A stretch of DNA of 64,000 nt from NCBI GenBank assembly GCA_030280995.1, contig JASXTE010000008.1, positions 20,365,693 through 20,429,692 of the forward strand. The letters run 5' to 3'. The first letter of the stretch is position 1. Each line of letters starts with the position of its first letter. Made by a program: the position numbers and the translations under genes. Shown piece after piece: positions 20,475 to 31,910 of the stretch. The notes beneath the pieces are model-generated. The model was not told the DNA's origin. It saw only the letters and a list, made by a program, of their open reading frames with translations, and searched no databases. Source of the DNA: Hemileia vastatrix (Eukaryota; Basidiomycota; Pucciniomycetes; Pucciniales; Zaghouaniaceae).

Positions 20475-21167
20475 TTAGAAAAGATAATTTCTTTGAAATT
20501 GTTCAACATCATTATCAAAGCTTTGCATTAAAATTCTTCTTTTCATGAGGTCTTCATGGTTATTAGCTGGAGTTTCTTGAAAATAGGCCAGCATTTTTCG
20601 TTTCAACTCATTAGTAAAGTCAAGAAAAAGATAGTGATGAAAATTTGGGTAATGATTGATATAGTCCGTCTTCACTCTACCAACATCATCAGTGTTGGTT
20701 ATTTCGACAGCTAGAAGTTCAAATATGTTGTTAAGTCATAGGTTTAGTCAATTTTGATTAAAAGTTTTTTTAGTAAGATAAATAGGGTCTTACATTTAGA
20801 GCCAGGAAACATAGTCTCAGCAAAGTTAGTTGGGGGTACTGGCGTTATAGGATTAGGATCTTGTGAAGGCAAAATTAGGCCGGGATCCGTTGATGAAGAT
20901 TGAACTTTTGAAGCTGTTTTTGATCTTATTCGTTTTAAGAAGACAGGAATTTTGGATCGCTTTTTAGAAGTTGAGGGATCAGGGAGAGCTGTTGGTCCTA
21001 AATATACGTTTGTTTTAGAAGGAACTATTGGCCGGTTGCATTTGACTTTTTTTTACACGGCATAAGTCGCAAGCTGTTCTGCCAGGAAGATTAGGGTTGG
21101 ACATTAAAAAAGGTACCTGGTATCGAGCGCAGAGTTCACATGGAGCAACAAGTTCTTTGGAAGACAT
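20475..21167 (-). pseudogene. Antisense accessory gene in Gypsy D, Zn-cluster-like
   Basis: The ATG at 21167 opens MSSKELVAPCELCARYQ and runs to a second CxxC, ACDLCRVKK. An eight-A run (about 21047-21054) then shifts the frame; in the next frame the protein goes on as VKCNRPIVPSK and stays open to about 20794. Across that shift, CxxCRxxKxKC resembles the first half of a fungal Zn(II)2Cys6 cluster. A predicted intron, GTAAGA...CTTCTAG (20793-20711, 83 bp), joins the last exon 20710-20475, whose 66-codon open tail is helical and basic. It lies between pol and 3' LTR on the strand opposite gag-pol. The product could be a DNA-binding regulator of the element, or a captured gene decaying after the A-run shift. 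Confidence 0.5.
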
Positions 21168-21290
21168 ATTGATGAAGATGAATTTTATAGTTGATTAAAG
21201 AAGATGGTGGTTGAAGGTTAAAGATGAATATTGTGTTCGACCACTTATGCAAAGTTTTAAGAATGGGGACATTCTCGATTGGAGGGAGGA

Positions 21291-22438
21291 TGTGGTAGCC
21301 TAAAGTTTAGTACGGCACCTAAATATGTAAATGGAGTTATTACGGCGTGCAAGATTGGCGTTATTATTTTTTATAAAAAGGGTTTTATTTAATTTATTTG
21401 AGTTTTAAATATGAAGAAATTGGTCACGAGTGAATGCCTACACGAAAACAATTTATTTTACGGAGAAAACTTATTTTTACGGTCTAAAAAATTTATAAGT
21501 ATTAAGTCGAGTCACTCAAGAACCTTGGGAAATTTTCCCAGAATTTTTACTATTTTTCTTAAATTTTTAAATGAATTTTAAAGTTTTATAGAAATATTTA
21601 CGTTTTCAAAAATTACTTAACTTTGATGAATTTTCACTGGGTAATTAGAGCTGCGCAGACTACGAAAATTAGTTTGGTATGTAAAGGGGAAGTAGCTCTA
21701 TTATGTGTAATTTTTCTAGATTTTTTATTATGGTTTTAAGGTTCTAAATTGAGTCCAGAAGTCCGGACGGACTCCGTTTCGACTCCGTACGGACTCCGCT
21801 TTGACTCCGTACGGACTCCGTACGGACTCCATACGGGCTCCGGATTGACTCTGGAAGAGCTCTGGAGGGGAAAACTTAGGCACGTGACTAGGAATACTTA
21901 AGCGCTTCTCAAACTCGAAATTGAGGGGGGGGGACACATCATACAGCTTAATCATTGACCACCACGGTCTCATTTTTTTTTATTACTCAACAAATTAAAA
22001 TAAATTGTAATACCCTTATAACATTATATTTTATATATAACATTTTAGAAATACTATTCAACAATTTAAATCACACTTCATACAGGGTATCTTTAGAAAG
22101 GTCTTCATCGCTGGGACTCGATTATTGCTGTCTCATTAAAATTCAAATTATTATAAAAACATAAAAGTCAATCTTTTCAGATCTTTCACTGGTACACCTT
22201 AATTGTTGTTATCAGTATTTCTTTTATCAACAGCCACTTTCTTTAAATCTCAATAAGTGTTAATTATTTTAGAGTTTCATTATTTTTATCAATCAGATTC
22301 AAGTAGATTGGTTAGCTTAGTGATTTAGAATTCCCATTTTGTTATTTTTATTGGAAGGACGGGGTTTTCTGCTAAATCCACACATCTCCTCCGGATTCTG
22401 CTTACAGCAAGGCGACTGTAAGAGTTTACCTTACCATA
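21291..22438 (+). repeat. 3' LTR of Gypsy D
   Basis: 1148-bp partner of the 5' LTR, immediately after the polypurine tract. The right edge is fixed by the ACGG duplication. Confidence 0.94.
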
Positions 22439-22690
22439 ACGGGTAAGTCAACCTGGTCTGTTCCACTCTCCGGTAGGAATGAGGAACAGCCTGGCAGGTA
22501 CCAGCTAACTATATACATGACTTGCCGTGTAACCTAACTAAACCTAATTGTTACCATAACAATATGACCAATGTACAATTGGTTATTTTATAGACAAAAT
22601 ATATGATTAACCATAAAGTGGTGTAATGTTCTGTAACTGACGATAAGCTTAACACATGATTATAATGTTATAGTAAGTCTGTATGAAATG
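22439..22690. other. Target DNA between Gypsy D and Copia C, with inverted repeats
   Basis: Contains nested inverted repeats: CCTGGTCTGTTCC against GGAACAGCCTGG, and ACGG-TAAGTCA against TGACTTGCCGT, spanning about 22439-22530. This could be a small fold-back element or a structured RNA; nothing identifies it further. Confidence 0.35.
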
Positions 22691-22695
22691 ATTAT

Positions 22696-22937
22696 TGTTG
22701 AATACTCAACTGCTCCGCACCCATATGTACAGCTATTTGGGAAAAGCTTGCTGTGTTTTTACCTTCCACTCCCTGCCAAATACATGAGTTTAAGCCGCTT
22801 TTGGCGGGGGATGAGGGGAAAAAAAAGAGCAAGATTTTCCCAAACAGCTGTATATAGTCTATGTGTCTCCAAAGCAATTAAGTATCTATCATTGAGATCT
22901 AACCCACCACAAACTCTTGACACCTCCCGTCTCTACA
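22696..22937 (+). repeat. 5' LTR of Copia C, with MITE inside
   Basis: Comparison with the empty 3' LTR shows a 121-bp insertion plus a TA duplication. The remaining 119 bp align end to end. Confidence 0.88.
22730..22850. mobile_element. 121-bp Tc1/mariner-type MITE
   Basis: Terminal inverted repeats CAGCTATTTGGGAAAA and TTTTCCCAAACAGCTG, with further pairing inward (GCTTGCT, AGAGCAAG). The duplication is TA (22728-22729, 22851-22852). The empty site is seen in the other LTR of the same element, so ends and duplication are exact. No coding capacity, so it must be mobilised in trans. Confidence 0.9.
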
Positions 22938-22949
22938 GGTTATGGCCCC
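22938..22949 (+). promoter_or_regulatory. Primer-binding site of Copia C
   Basis: GGTTATGGCCCC directly follows the LTR and matches the Copia A site at 11 of 12 positions. Same half-tRNA initiator-Met interpretation. Confidence 0.55.
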
Positions 22950-23272
22950 TTAAGCACTAAATCAGCTACACATTATCCAGTTTCCTTTGGGTGTTTCACA
23001 TTATTATCATCCCTATCATCTCATCTTATCTCATCTTAGCATTACCCAGTTTACGTTGGGTGTTTTGCTTTTTTAACCATCTTCTATATCACCAAGCTGG
23101 TTTCTTTCAGCCCTTTTTTTCTGTTCTTCTCTTTTCTTTTCATTCTTTCCTTTTTTTCTCTCAAACATAGGAAACCCGGGTTCGTCCTCTTACTAGGACA
23201 TACAACAGCTTGACAGAGATGTCTGGAACTTCCTTTATATACTAAAAACAAAAAAAAAACTCAAATCTTTTT
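22950..23272. other. Copia C leader
   Basis: Pyrimidine-rich leader with a duplicated block, CATTA(T/C)CCAGTTT...TTGGGTGTTT, at about 22971 and 23040. Not coding. Confidence 0.5.
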
Positions 23273-26200
23273 GATGGCAACTCCGAGAACAACAAATGTC
23301 CTGCTGAGAGCACCAAATTCTTCATCAAGATCCTGACAACTCAAAGCTCCCCCCCCTCACAAGCCATTGCCTTTGTCAACAAATCCTCCATATGATACTG
23401 TTATGGAAGGCCCTGATGAAGCCAACAATGACAAAACAGTTGCTGGATACCAAACTGACATACCAGACAGAGAGGAAAGAGAGGAACGGAAAACAACAGC
23501 CATATCACTAGCACATATAAAAGCCAAAATGAAGGATTGGCCACACATCCTCAAATCAGATGGAAGTAACTGTAGAAGTTGGTATCTGGAATTACAACTG
23601 GTCCTCCTAGATGACATCTACAACAAAGATTTTTTAACAAGATGGTGAGAAACTAAAAACTCCTCATGCAAAACACTGGCTGGAGCCATCCTGTTAAAAC
23701 CTAAGAAGGCGGACTACCACTAGCGCTAACACTAGCCTAAGATGGGACTGACTATGCCAAATAAAGCAGTGAGACTAACTAAGACTGACTATGTTGGGAC
23801 TGCCAAAAGTGAGGGAAGACAAGACTGAATATGCTGAATACAGCAGTGAGACTAGAGAGTACCTAGATTACTAGATAAGTTTTCCAATGAGGAGTGCTCC
23901 ATAGCACTTTCCCCTTATAACTCACTTATTCAATATCCACCCTTCAGCCTCTTTACAATGCTTAGCGCCCATAGCACTCCTCCTCCTCACCCCTCAACAA
24001 AAATCCTAACACATCCTAATGAACTAACTCTCAAATGATCTTTGGTGAAAATGCATTTCCAGAAATCCCAGCACTGCAGTCTTGGCTTATTTCAAAGATC
24101 TATTCAGTAGTAAATCTAGGACCTCTCAACTCAATCTCTATTGATGACTGCACTCTCTAAAACACAGCTCCTTCTCCAACCCATCAGCTCTTGTCATTCA
24201 ACTGCAAGAACTCATCTATAACCTAAAAGAGGAAGGTTTTATGTTCACAGAAGATTCAATTTTCTCCATGGTATTTCATTTTTCAGTAGATGCTAAGTCG
24301 GGAATAGAGTTGGAAGTACACTGAGAGGCTGAACAATCAATGGAAATGTCACATGCTCCTCCATCCTCTGAAAAAATGACAAGGATTGTGACAAACACCT
24401 GGGACAGATATAACCAAACCAGAGAGCTGGATGAATCAATCTCTCCCCCTTTCCCAAGTACCTCAGAGGCAATAACCAGTAAATATCCAGAGACAAATAC
24501 AGATATTAAACAAGATGCTCTCACATCTTTACATTTCTGGAGCTGAAACTTTCTAGGCCACCTTCAAAATAGATGTCCACTTCCAAAACAGACAAGAAAC
24601 ATCTCTGCTCCACCATCAGTAGACCCATCTCAATTCAAAGCACACTATCCGATGATAAACTACCCTGTTCTAACCCCTCAATATGTACCACCACACCTTC
24701 TCAAAACACCACAACAACCTCAATCTTGTGCTCCTCAGAATCCACAACACCAGCAGAGTCATATGGATTAATACCAACCAACTTACCCCAAAAGAATCCA
24801 AAAACTGGAAAATAATAACAAAACAGAACAACAACATGCCAAAATTATGGAGATAGGCAACCAGCATGAAGCAGCTGCCACAAACTTCAAAAATATGACC
24901 ATATTTGAAAACGCCCCTCCACCAAACCAGTCACTTCCAGTCTTTGACATGGGTGAAACTTATCACTTAACCAGTGAAATTAATGAGTTACTTGATTTTT
25001 CAATATTACCAGAACCCCTTCCCCTATTTGTAGCAACTAAAAATGTACATAATTGCATTACAGGGAAGGGAACCCTATCACTACACAATATAGGGGGTGG
25101 AATTGCTAGCAAGTCCTCTGCCTGAACTCAGATTGAACTCAGGTAGAACTCAGACTGAACTCATACTGAAACCATACTCAACTCTACTTGAGCACCCACC
25201 TAAAACTTTTCTGCTTAGTGGTGTTCATCCCTGATTTTATGGTTCCTTCATCAATAGTTCAATGTGTGTTCAATCTGTGGTGAGTTTGGGTCCAAGGTTG
25301 CGGACTCGCTAGCAAGTCCGCCCCTATATTGTGTGGTGTATGTTTTTCTGGACTGGGTGGGAAAATTATCAACATTAAAAACATAATTTTTTTTGAGAAT
25401 GCTTCTTGAACTCTAATCTCTCTGAAAGCACTCATAAGGGGTGGTGCATCCATAGAATGGGACTCTGACCACCATATATATGTCCATTTTGTAGTCATGC
25501 AGGTACTCAAAGCAGTTTTCACAAACAGAAGATGGCTATTTTCTTTCACAAAGACTCCAACCAACCCTCATGCTTCTCAAATTACTAAAAAAGATACAAA
25601 AAACATTAATACCCTTTCTTCAAAAACTTTAACATCAAATCATGATAACAACAAAATCAACAACATCCTTGACAATAATTCTGATATATTAACACATGCT
25701 CAAGCTATTTTGACTCAAGTACAAAACAATATTCTAATGTACTACTACCACCAATAATTTTTTCATGCCAGCCTCAGAAAAATCCAAGAACTTATTTCAG
25801 AAGAAATTGCTAAGGGACTACCTATATCAATTCCCTTGGATGAAAGCAATTGCAAAGTCTGAAAAGTGTCAAAAATCACCAAAAGTTCTGATTTTCCTTC
25901 TCAGAACCCCAAATTAGTAAATCTAGACCTAATTACCGCAGAACTCATAGGCCCACTAGATGAATCAACATACCAAGATGGTTTATGGGCCCTTACAATA
26001 AAATATTGTGCAACTACGTATACTGAATGTCACATCCTCAAATCCAAAGCAGAAGCAACCCCAACTATTATCAATGTTATTAATAGACTTGAAACTCAAA
26101 CCAAAGTGAGTGTTAGAAGCTTCTGATCTGACAATGGTGGGGAGTATATTAACAAAAACCTGATTACTTTCTTCATCTAAAAAGTAATAATCCATAAATT

Positions 26201-28300
26201 AAATTTCCCTATAGCCTCAAACAAAATGGCAAAATTGAATGGCAAAGAAGGTCAGTATCTAAAGTAGGTAGAACGATCCTGATTTAAATTTCTTCACCCA
26301 GATTTTTCTGGGGCTTTGCATACAAATGGGCAGCCTACATACATAACAGACTACCAAACAGCATATGCTCCAATGAAACCCCGTTGTAAGCAATGTTTGA
26401 CTACTTACCAATACCAAACATCATCAGACCTTTTGGCTCAAAAGCTTATGTGCATGTCCTCAGATAAACAAGACTGAAGTTAGAGCCAAGAGCCAAAAAA
26501 TGAGTTTTGGTAGGTTTTCCACAAGCCTCCAAAGGCTGGTTATTCTGGAATACAGAAAGAGGAAAACTAATAGCTTCTTCCTGGGCAGCATTTGAGCCCT
26601 TACCTTTGCCAACCTTGAATAAAATGTCTCTCAAAAATCTTCTCAACCCTTTCAAAACAAACTTAATCCAACAATTAAACATATCTAACCTTGGAAATTT
26701 CAAATCTGAAATATTAGTAGACAAACAAGAGGATCTCCTCAACTCAATCAAAAGAGCATCCTGATTTTTGGCATTATCTACTCCTAAATCATTCAAAGAA
26801 GCTATGAAGCTACCAAACAGAAAACAAAGGCATGAAGCTTGTGTAGATGAAATGAAAACATGGAAAAGATGGAAGTATGTATCAGGACTATGCCACAAAC
26901 CTATGCTAGAATAACTGATGCTATATGGCTGTTTGCTGAAAAAAGAGATGCCAATGAAAAATTAATCAAAATAAAAGCCAGATATGTTGCAAAAGTCTTC
27001 AAAAAATCCATGGAATTGATTACCATGAAAATTTTTCCCCAGAAGTAATGTTCACCTCTCAAAGGATTATCCTGACTTTGGTGGCAAAGAACATTTGGCC
27101 CTTACACTCTTTTGACATCACTGCAGCTTACTTATATAGCCACATCAAAGAAGAGATTTACATCAAGGATCCTCCTGGCTTTGAAATCAATGATGGAAAG
27201 ATATTGCTACTAAAGAAAGAGCTCTATGGAACCTGTCAAGCTGGGAAATGTTTGTGGGGACAACTTTCTTCAAAACTGACCAATCTAAGCTATCAAGTTT
27301 CAAAATTAAACTCAAGTGTGAGCTTCCTACACAAAAATTAAAACAAAACTATTATTTGTATTCATGTTGACAATGGCCTGGTCATGGCAAATAATGTCAA
27401 ACACCTAAGAAACCTTCAGTCTCTCCTAAAACACATATTAACCATAAAATGGAAATCCTTGCTCAACTCCATCATTGGTCTATCAATAAAAAAATGAATG
27501 TGGATTTATCTTACATCAACATGCTCTCATTAACAAAATTCTGGACAAATTCAGCCAATATATAGATACTAAATCAACTCCTCTACCACCATCCTCCTTG
27601 TTGAAAGTAACCCCAGATGGAGAAACATCTATCAAGGCATCAAATTACCTATCAGCAATTGGCTCCCTACGCTATGTGGCTAGTGGAAAATGTCCAGACA
27701 TTGCATTCAGCATCAACAACTTGGCTCGTTTCTCTAAATTCCCCACTAATGAACATTGGTCAGGATTAAAACACCTACTAGTATACTTGAAAGGCTCAAT
27801 AAATCTATGCTTAAACATCCATCCAAAATCTACCAAATTCTTACCTTCATGAAAATTCTACAGAAATTCAGATTGGGGAGGCAAAAACTCCCATTCTACA
27901 AGAGGCAAAATTGTTCTCCTTTTGGCTTCCTAATTTGTTGGTCATTGTGGCTTCTCTTGTGTGTGGCCACAGCAACTTGTCACACTGAACTAATGGCCCT
28001 ATCTACTGCGAAAAAAATTGGTATGTGGATCAGGAACCTTCTCAAACACATAATTGATTTCAAAGTAAAATTAGATATGTATTGTGATAATGAAGCATCA
28101 ACCAAAAATGCGAGCAACTAAGGATCAACCAAAAGAATAAGACACATGGAGTGCAATTTATACTATGTAAATGAAAAACTTTACAAGCAGAAAGCCATGA
28201 TCACCTGGGTTCCATTGGGAAAACAGTTGGCAGAAAGTACGACAAAACCCCTCAACATAACAACACAAAAATCAGTTTTAGAGAATTTTGGTCTTTTTTA
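23273..28300 (+). pseudogene. Copia C gag-pol remnant
   Basis: Open pieces in several frames match Copia A in order: Gag (MKDWPHILKSDGSNCRSWY, about 23530); protease area (about 24850-25400, interrupted by a MITE); integrase (DLITAELIGP about 25930, DNGGEY about 26130); reverse transcriptase (FDITAAYLYSHIKEEIYIKD about 27110, HVDNG about 27364); RNase H (TCHTELMALSTAKKIGMW about 27980; end near 28260). Many stops and frameshifts. Across the MITE the reading frame resumes exactly after removing the element and one TAT. Non-functional. The RT box again has VDN. Confidence 0.85.
25079..25338 (+). mobile_element. CACTA-like MITE, copy 1
   Basis: 260 bp. Ends CACTACACAATATAGGGGG and CCCCTATATTGTGTGGTG form inverted repeats, with the internal palindrome CTTGCTAGCAAG-type motif near both ends. 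Flanked by TAT/TAT (25076-25078, 25339-25341). Inserted in the protease region of Copia C. Forward orientation by comparison with the 4.6-kb relative at 41707. Confidence 0.9.
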
Positions 28301-28543
28301 GTTTATTTATCTGATTCTCTTCTATTTCCTTTTTTTTATCTCCTTTCATATTTATCCATTCTCTTCACTTTTCCTATAAACAATATTCATAAAATTTTAA
28401 AAAAATACATTAAAAAATAATATTTTTTTACCCATCTAAGTACACCTTTCACACCAAAATAAATATAAGAATAATATAACATTAGAGAAATTAAATACAT
28501 CTATTTATCTACATCAGTTATAAGCGTCTTGTTTAGTAGCATG

Positions 28544-28662
28544 TGTTGAATAAGAAACTGCGCCACACACATATGTATATAGTCTATGTGTCTCCAAAGT
28601 AGTTAAGTATCTATCATTGAGATCTAAACCACCACAAACTCTTTGCACCTCCCGTCTCTACA
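28544..28662 (+). repeat. 3' LTR of Copia C
   Basis: 119 bp. It shares the block GTCTATGTGTCTCCAAAG and ends CTCTACA directly before ATTAT. Confidence 0.9.
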
Positions 28663-29697
28663 ATTATCTGTAACAGTTTTACTCTATTAAGTTAGAAGTC
28701 TCTCTTCCTTGCTTTTCTGTATTAATTTAGAATTATCTCTTGCTCATTTTGCTCTATTAAGTTAAAATTATCTCTTACTTATTTACTTTGATAAGTTAGA
28801 AGTATCTCCTTATCATTTCCCTCTATTTTCAATTGACAGAACTGGGGAAGGAATTAAAGAGGATGTATAACAGTACTGAATTGAAATTGGCGCAAAAGTC
28901 TGTGCCCGGAATGAAACCCAAAAAAAGACCCTATCTCCTTACAAAGTGTTTAAAGATTGGAGGATGAGGATAATACTCTTCCACACAGTAGATTTTTGCA
29001 TCTAATAATGAATAGTTTTGCAGACAGTTTGGGTGTATTCCTCTGAAAAAAATAGTCATCCTCAGTTGCAAAACTTTATCCTCCATACCCTTGCATGCCA
29101 TTTACAGCCATATTGGAAACACTTGGTGCAGTTTTTCAAAAACCTCAAAAACCTTTGGACAGATAAATTGAAATTTGATAGGATATTTAGCTTGGATTCA
29201 CCAAATATTTCTCACTTTCACAGTCAAATGTCAATCATTCTCTCTAAATGTTTTAATTTTTTTGCACAGGTGCACCAACCATTGACAATATGGATGTACT
29301 ATTGTTAGGGGAAAAAATTACTGTAAGACAATGACCAAGGATGAGACTACTACAATGTGAAAGCTAGACAACAGTACTGATAAAAGACTTCCTAGCTAGA
29401 CAGCACAACCACCTATTCTGCAACAGGTGACATTGTAGAAAAGAAAAGTTCTATAATACTAAGATATAGACACAATTTGAAGATGGTTTTATTCTCCTTT
29501 ATAAATCTAATTCTAAAAAGAAGTGCCTTCCACTCTAATATTCAAAGACAGTGAAATCACATATTGTAAGTCTGGTTATCTATATATTTTTAATGGAAGA
29601 GAAAGTAGAATAAATTTGTAGAGATCTTTTTAAAAGAGATTGGGAAACATATTTTAAAATAAGCAATCAAACTGTTGGCTAGATCTATTCTCAGTCA
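28663..29697. other. Repeat-rich intergenic sequence
   Basis: About 28680-28830 holds four diverged copies of a CTCTATTAAGTTAGAAGTATCTC unit (period about 45 bp). About 28860-28960 is the dispersed repeat shared in reverse with 3680-3780. The 96-codon ORF at 29018-29308 has no recognisable domain and is not called. Confidence 0.45.
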
Positions 29698-29958
29698 CAC
29701 TATGCAATATAGGTGGTGGACTTGCTAGAAAGTCCTCAACCTGAACTCAGATGGAGCCCAGGTGGAACTCAGACTGAACTCATACTGAACCCATACTGAA
29801 CTCTACTTGAACACCCACCTAAAACTGTTCTGCTGAGTGGTGATCATCCCTTATTGTAAGGTTCCTTTATCAATAGCTCAATGTGTGTTCAATCTGTGGT
29901 GAGTTTGGGTCCAATGTTTTGGACTCGCTAGCAAGTGCGCACCCCATATTGTGTGGTG
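29698..29958 (+). mobile_element. CACTA-like MITE, copy 2
   Basis: 261 bp. Ends CACTATGCAATATAGG and CCATATTGTGTGGTG; duplication TCA on both sides (29695-29697, 29959-29961). Same internal blocks and orientation as copy 1. Confidence 0.9.
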
Positions 29959-30026
29959 TCACTCCCTCTTGAAGCACTCTATCTAATACTTTCCTTACTT
30001 TAGCAATAAAATAACTCTACAACGCT

Positions 30027-30287
30027 CACCACACAATATGGGGGGAAGACTTGCTAGAAATTCAGCAACCTTGGACCCAAATTCACCACAGATTGAACAC
30101 ACATTGAGTTATTGACAAAGGAACCATACAATCAGGGATGAGCACCACTCAGCAGAACAGTTTTAGGTGGGTGTTCAAGTAGAGTTCAGTAAGGGTTTAA
30201 TATGAGTTCAGTCTGAGTTCTATCTGAGCTCCATATGAGTTTAGGTTGGGGAATCGCTAGCAAGTCTACCCCCTATATTTAATAGTG
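30027..30287 (-). mobile_element. CACTA-like MITE, copy 3, inverted
   Basis: 261 bp. Starts CACCACACAATATGGGGGG, ends CCCCCTATATTTAATAGTG; duplication GCT (30024-30026, 30288-30290). Reverse orientation relative to copies 1 and 2, only 68 bp from copy 2. Confidence 0.9.
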
Positions 30288-31412
30288 GCTACTTCTGATA
30301 TGCACACCCAATATGCACAAAAAATAAAATATATCTTTTTCACCTTTTTTATTTAAAAGAAAAAAATCTACTGTTAATTATTCTTTAACTTTTTCTGCTC
30401 TCCCCTACACTATTTACAAGTGAGTGCCTATATATGTTTACATGATTAGTGCCCCTTTCCTATGTTTCCTTGCCCTTTGAGTTTTCCTACACAAGTTCAG
30501 CGCTAATACAAGCATATAAAATGGTATCTAAGTATCTCATTAGTTTATGTACAATTGTTATGTAAGTCTTGGCTCTAATAGCGCCTGAAACTCCACTCTT
30601 TTGTACATACCCTACTCTTCCTGAGATTTCTAGCTTAAATAATAGGTACTGTACGGCCTTCATACCTATTGTATAGCCCACACTTTCCACATGAGTCCCT
30701 GATAATAATGGAACCATCCATGCTAAGTAATTGACTCCTCTATTTCAAATCTTACCTGCTATCCTTTGTTTGAGCACTACCTTTCTTTCCTTGACATGTT
30801 TTTCATCTCTTTGGGTGAACACCTCTTTTCCTAAAAAAACATTATCCTTATCTTAGGTGTGATCTTTCATGCCTTCTCTCATTTCTGTTCTTTAACTCCA
30901 TAGTATGCATCTGGAGCTAACCACGGTTTACGCAAGTACATACCATACCCTTTAATCCTATAGTCCAGATACACATTTCCTTCTATTCTCTACTTGCCAC
31001 CACTTGCGTATCCTTTCTTCCCCTAAAAAAAGTGTGCGCAGAGAGTCTGACTTTCCCTGCCCTTTGAATATCCTTTAGTTGCGCTTCTGTAACCATCCTA
31101 CCTGAAAACCCCTTTGTTGCACCTTTGAGAATTGAGCCTTTTGCTGCGCTCCTGGAAAATTTGCTGCATTACTGTGAGATGTTTACCACAATGTCATCTT
31201 GGCATTCTTTCACTTGAATTCTCATGTGTTTTTAAGGACAGTGATCCAGCAACAACATGGAATTTCTCCAGAGACAACCTAGTAATCTAAAAATAGTATT
31301 TACTTGCATATAATTCAGCCTATTGTTGCGCACAACTGTAACATCTTTAAAGTCTGCATTTCAAATTAATGAAAAATCCTCACACCTTGGTGTTAAACTA
31401 TATAAATTTATT
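30288..31412. other. Intergenic, no gene seen
   Basis: AT-rich with only short ORFs (for example 30487-30717 minus) and no motif I can support. Confidence 0.4.
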
Positions 31413-31735
31413 AGGGGGTATCAATGTTCAGGTATCAGCAATTAGGGATAAGGAATTTTTTCCCATGCATCCAACATTATTAATTGCAGAAGATTCTTAT
31501 CCACTAGCCCTGGAGCTAGTAGGTAAGGAATTCACAATAGGGGGTATAAAAGTTGTGGGATATGTAATTAGGGATCAGGATTTTTTTCACAGGATCAGAC
31601 ATTATTAATTGCAGAGGATTCTTATCCGTTAGCCCCAGGGCTAGTGGATAAGGAATCCACGATAATGCATTATCCATCCCACCTCTTATACCCCAATTTC
31701 CATTCCTAATTCCTGATCCCAAACTCATCACATCC
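31413..31735. repeat. Duplicated fold-back element
   Basis: Two direct copies of about 127 bp (31413-31540, 31540-31665) each begin GGGGGTAT and carry the block ATTAATTGCAGARGATTC. Each holds a near-perfect palindrome; the better is at about 31613-31655, GGATTCTTATCC...GGATAAGGAATCC with GCCC/GGGC at the centre. The right end (about 31680-31730) repeats the outer sequence inverted (TATACCCC, CCTGATCCC). Likely a fold-back or MITE-like unit. Confidence 0.55.
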
Positions 31736-31780
31736 ATGATTGATTTGTAAGAAAGTCACATGACATATAATTTCAGATGC

Positions 31781-31910
31781 CATCCTTATGTGTCTCTTCA
31801 CTCTATGCTACTTGATTTTGGTGGCAAACACATAACATTTTTTCACATCCTTATGTGTCTCTTCACTCTATGATACTTAATTTTGGTGGTGAACACATAA
31901 CATTTTTTTC
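31781..31910 (+). repeat. Two tandem 65-bp repeats
   Basis: CATCCTTATGTGTCTCTTCA starts at 31781 and again at 31846; the units run through AACACATAACATTTTTT with few differences. Confidence 0.75.

Larger units (their letters stand above)
9495..22438 (+). mobile_element. Large Ty3/Gypsy LTR retrotransposon, element D
   Basis: The 1148-bp LTRs (9495-10642, 21291-22438) begin TGTGGTAGCC and end ACCATA, differ at about 8 sites (about 99.3% identity), and are flanked by the 4-bp duplication ACGG (9491-9494, 22439-22442). The primer site follows the 5' LTR and the polypurine tract GGAGGGAGGA (21281-21290) precedes the 3' LTR. Gag-protease and polymerase-integrase lie at 10819-17816. A further 3.5 kb up to the 3' LTR holds motif arrays and a gene on the opposite strand. 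At 12.9 kb it is well above the usual 5-8 kb of fungal Gypsy elements. Confidence 0.95.
22696..28662 (+). mobile_element. Decayed Ty1/Copia retrotransposon, element C
   Basis: The 119-bp LTR at 28544-28662 and its partner at 22696-22937 (119 bp plus a MITE and its TA duplication) begin TGTTGAATA and end CTCTACA. Both ends are flanked by ATTAT (22691-22695, 28663-28667). The primer site GGTTATGGCCCC follows the 5' LTR. The coding region is a distant relative of Copia A with many stops and indels. A second MITE lies inside at 25079-25338. Confidence 0.92.

Noticed and set aside
29018..29308. 96-codon ORF
   Set aside because: No similarity to any family I know, no intron or promoter context; not separable from chance.
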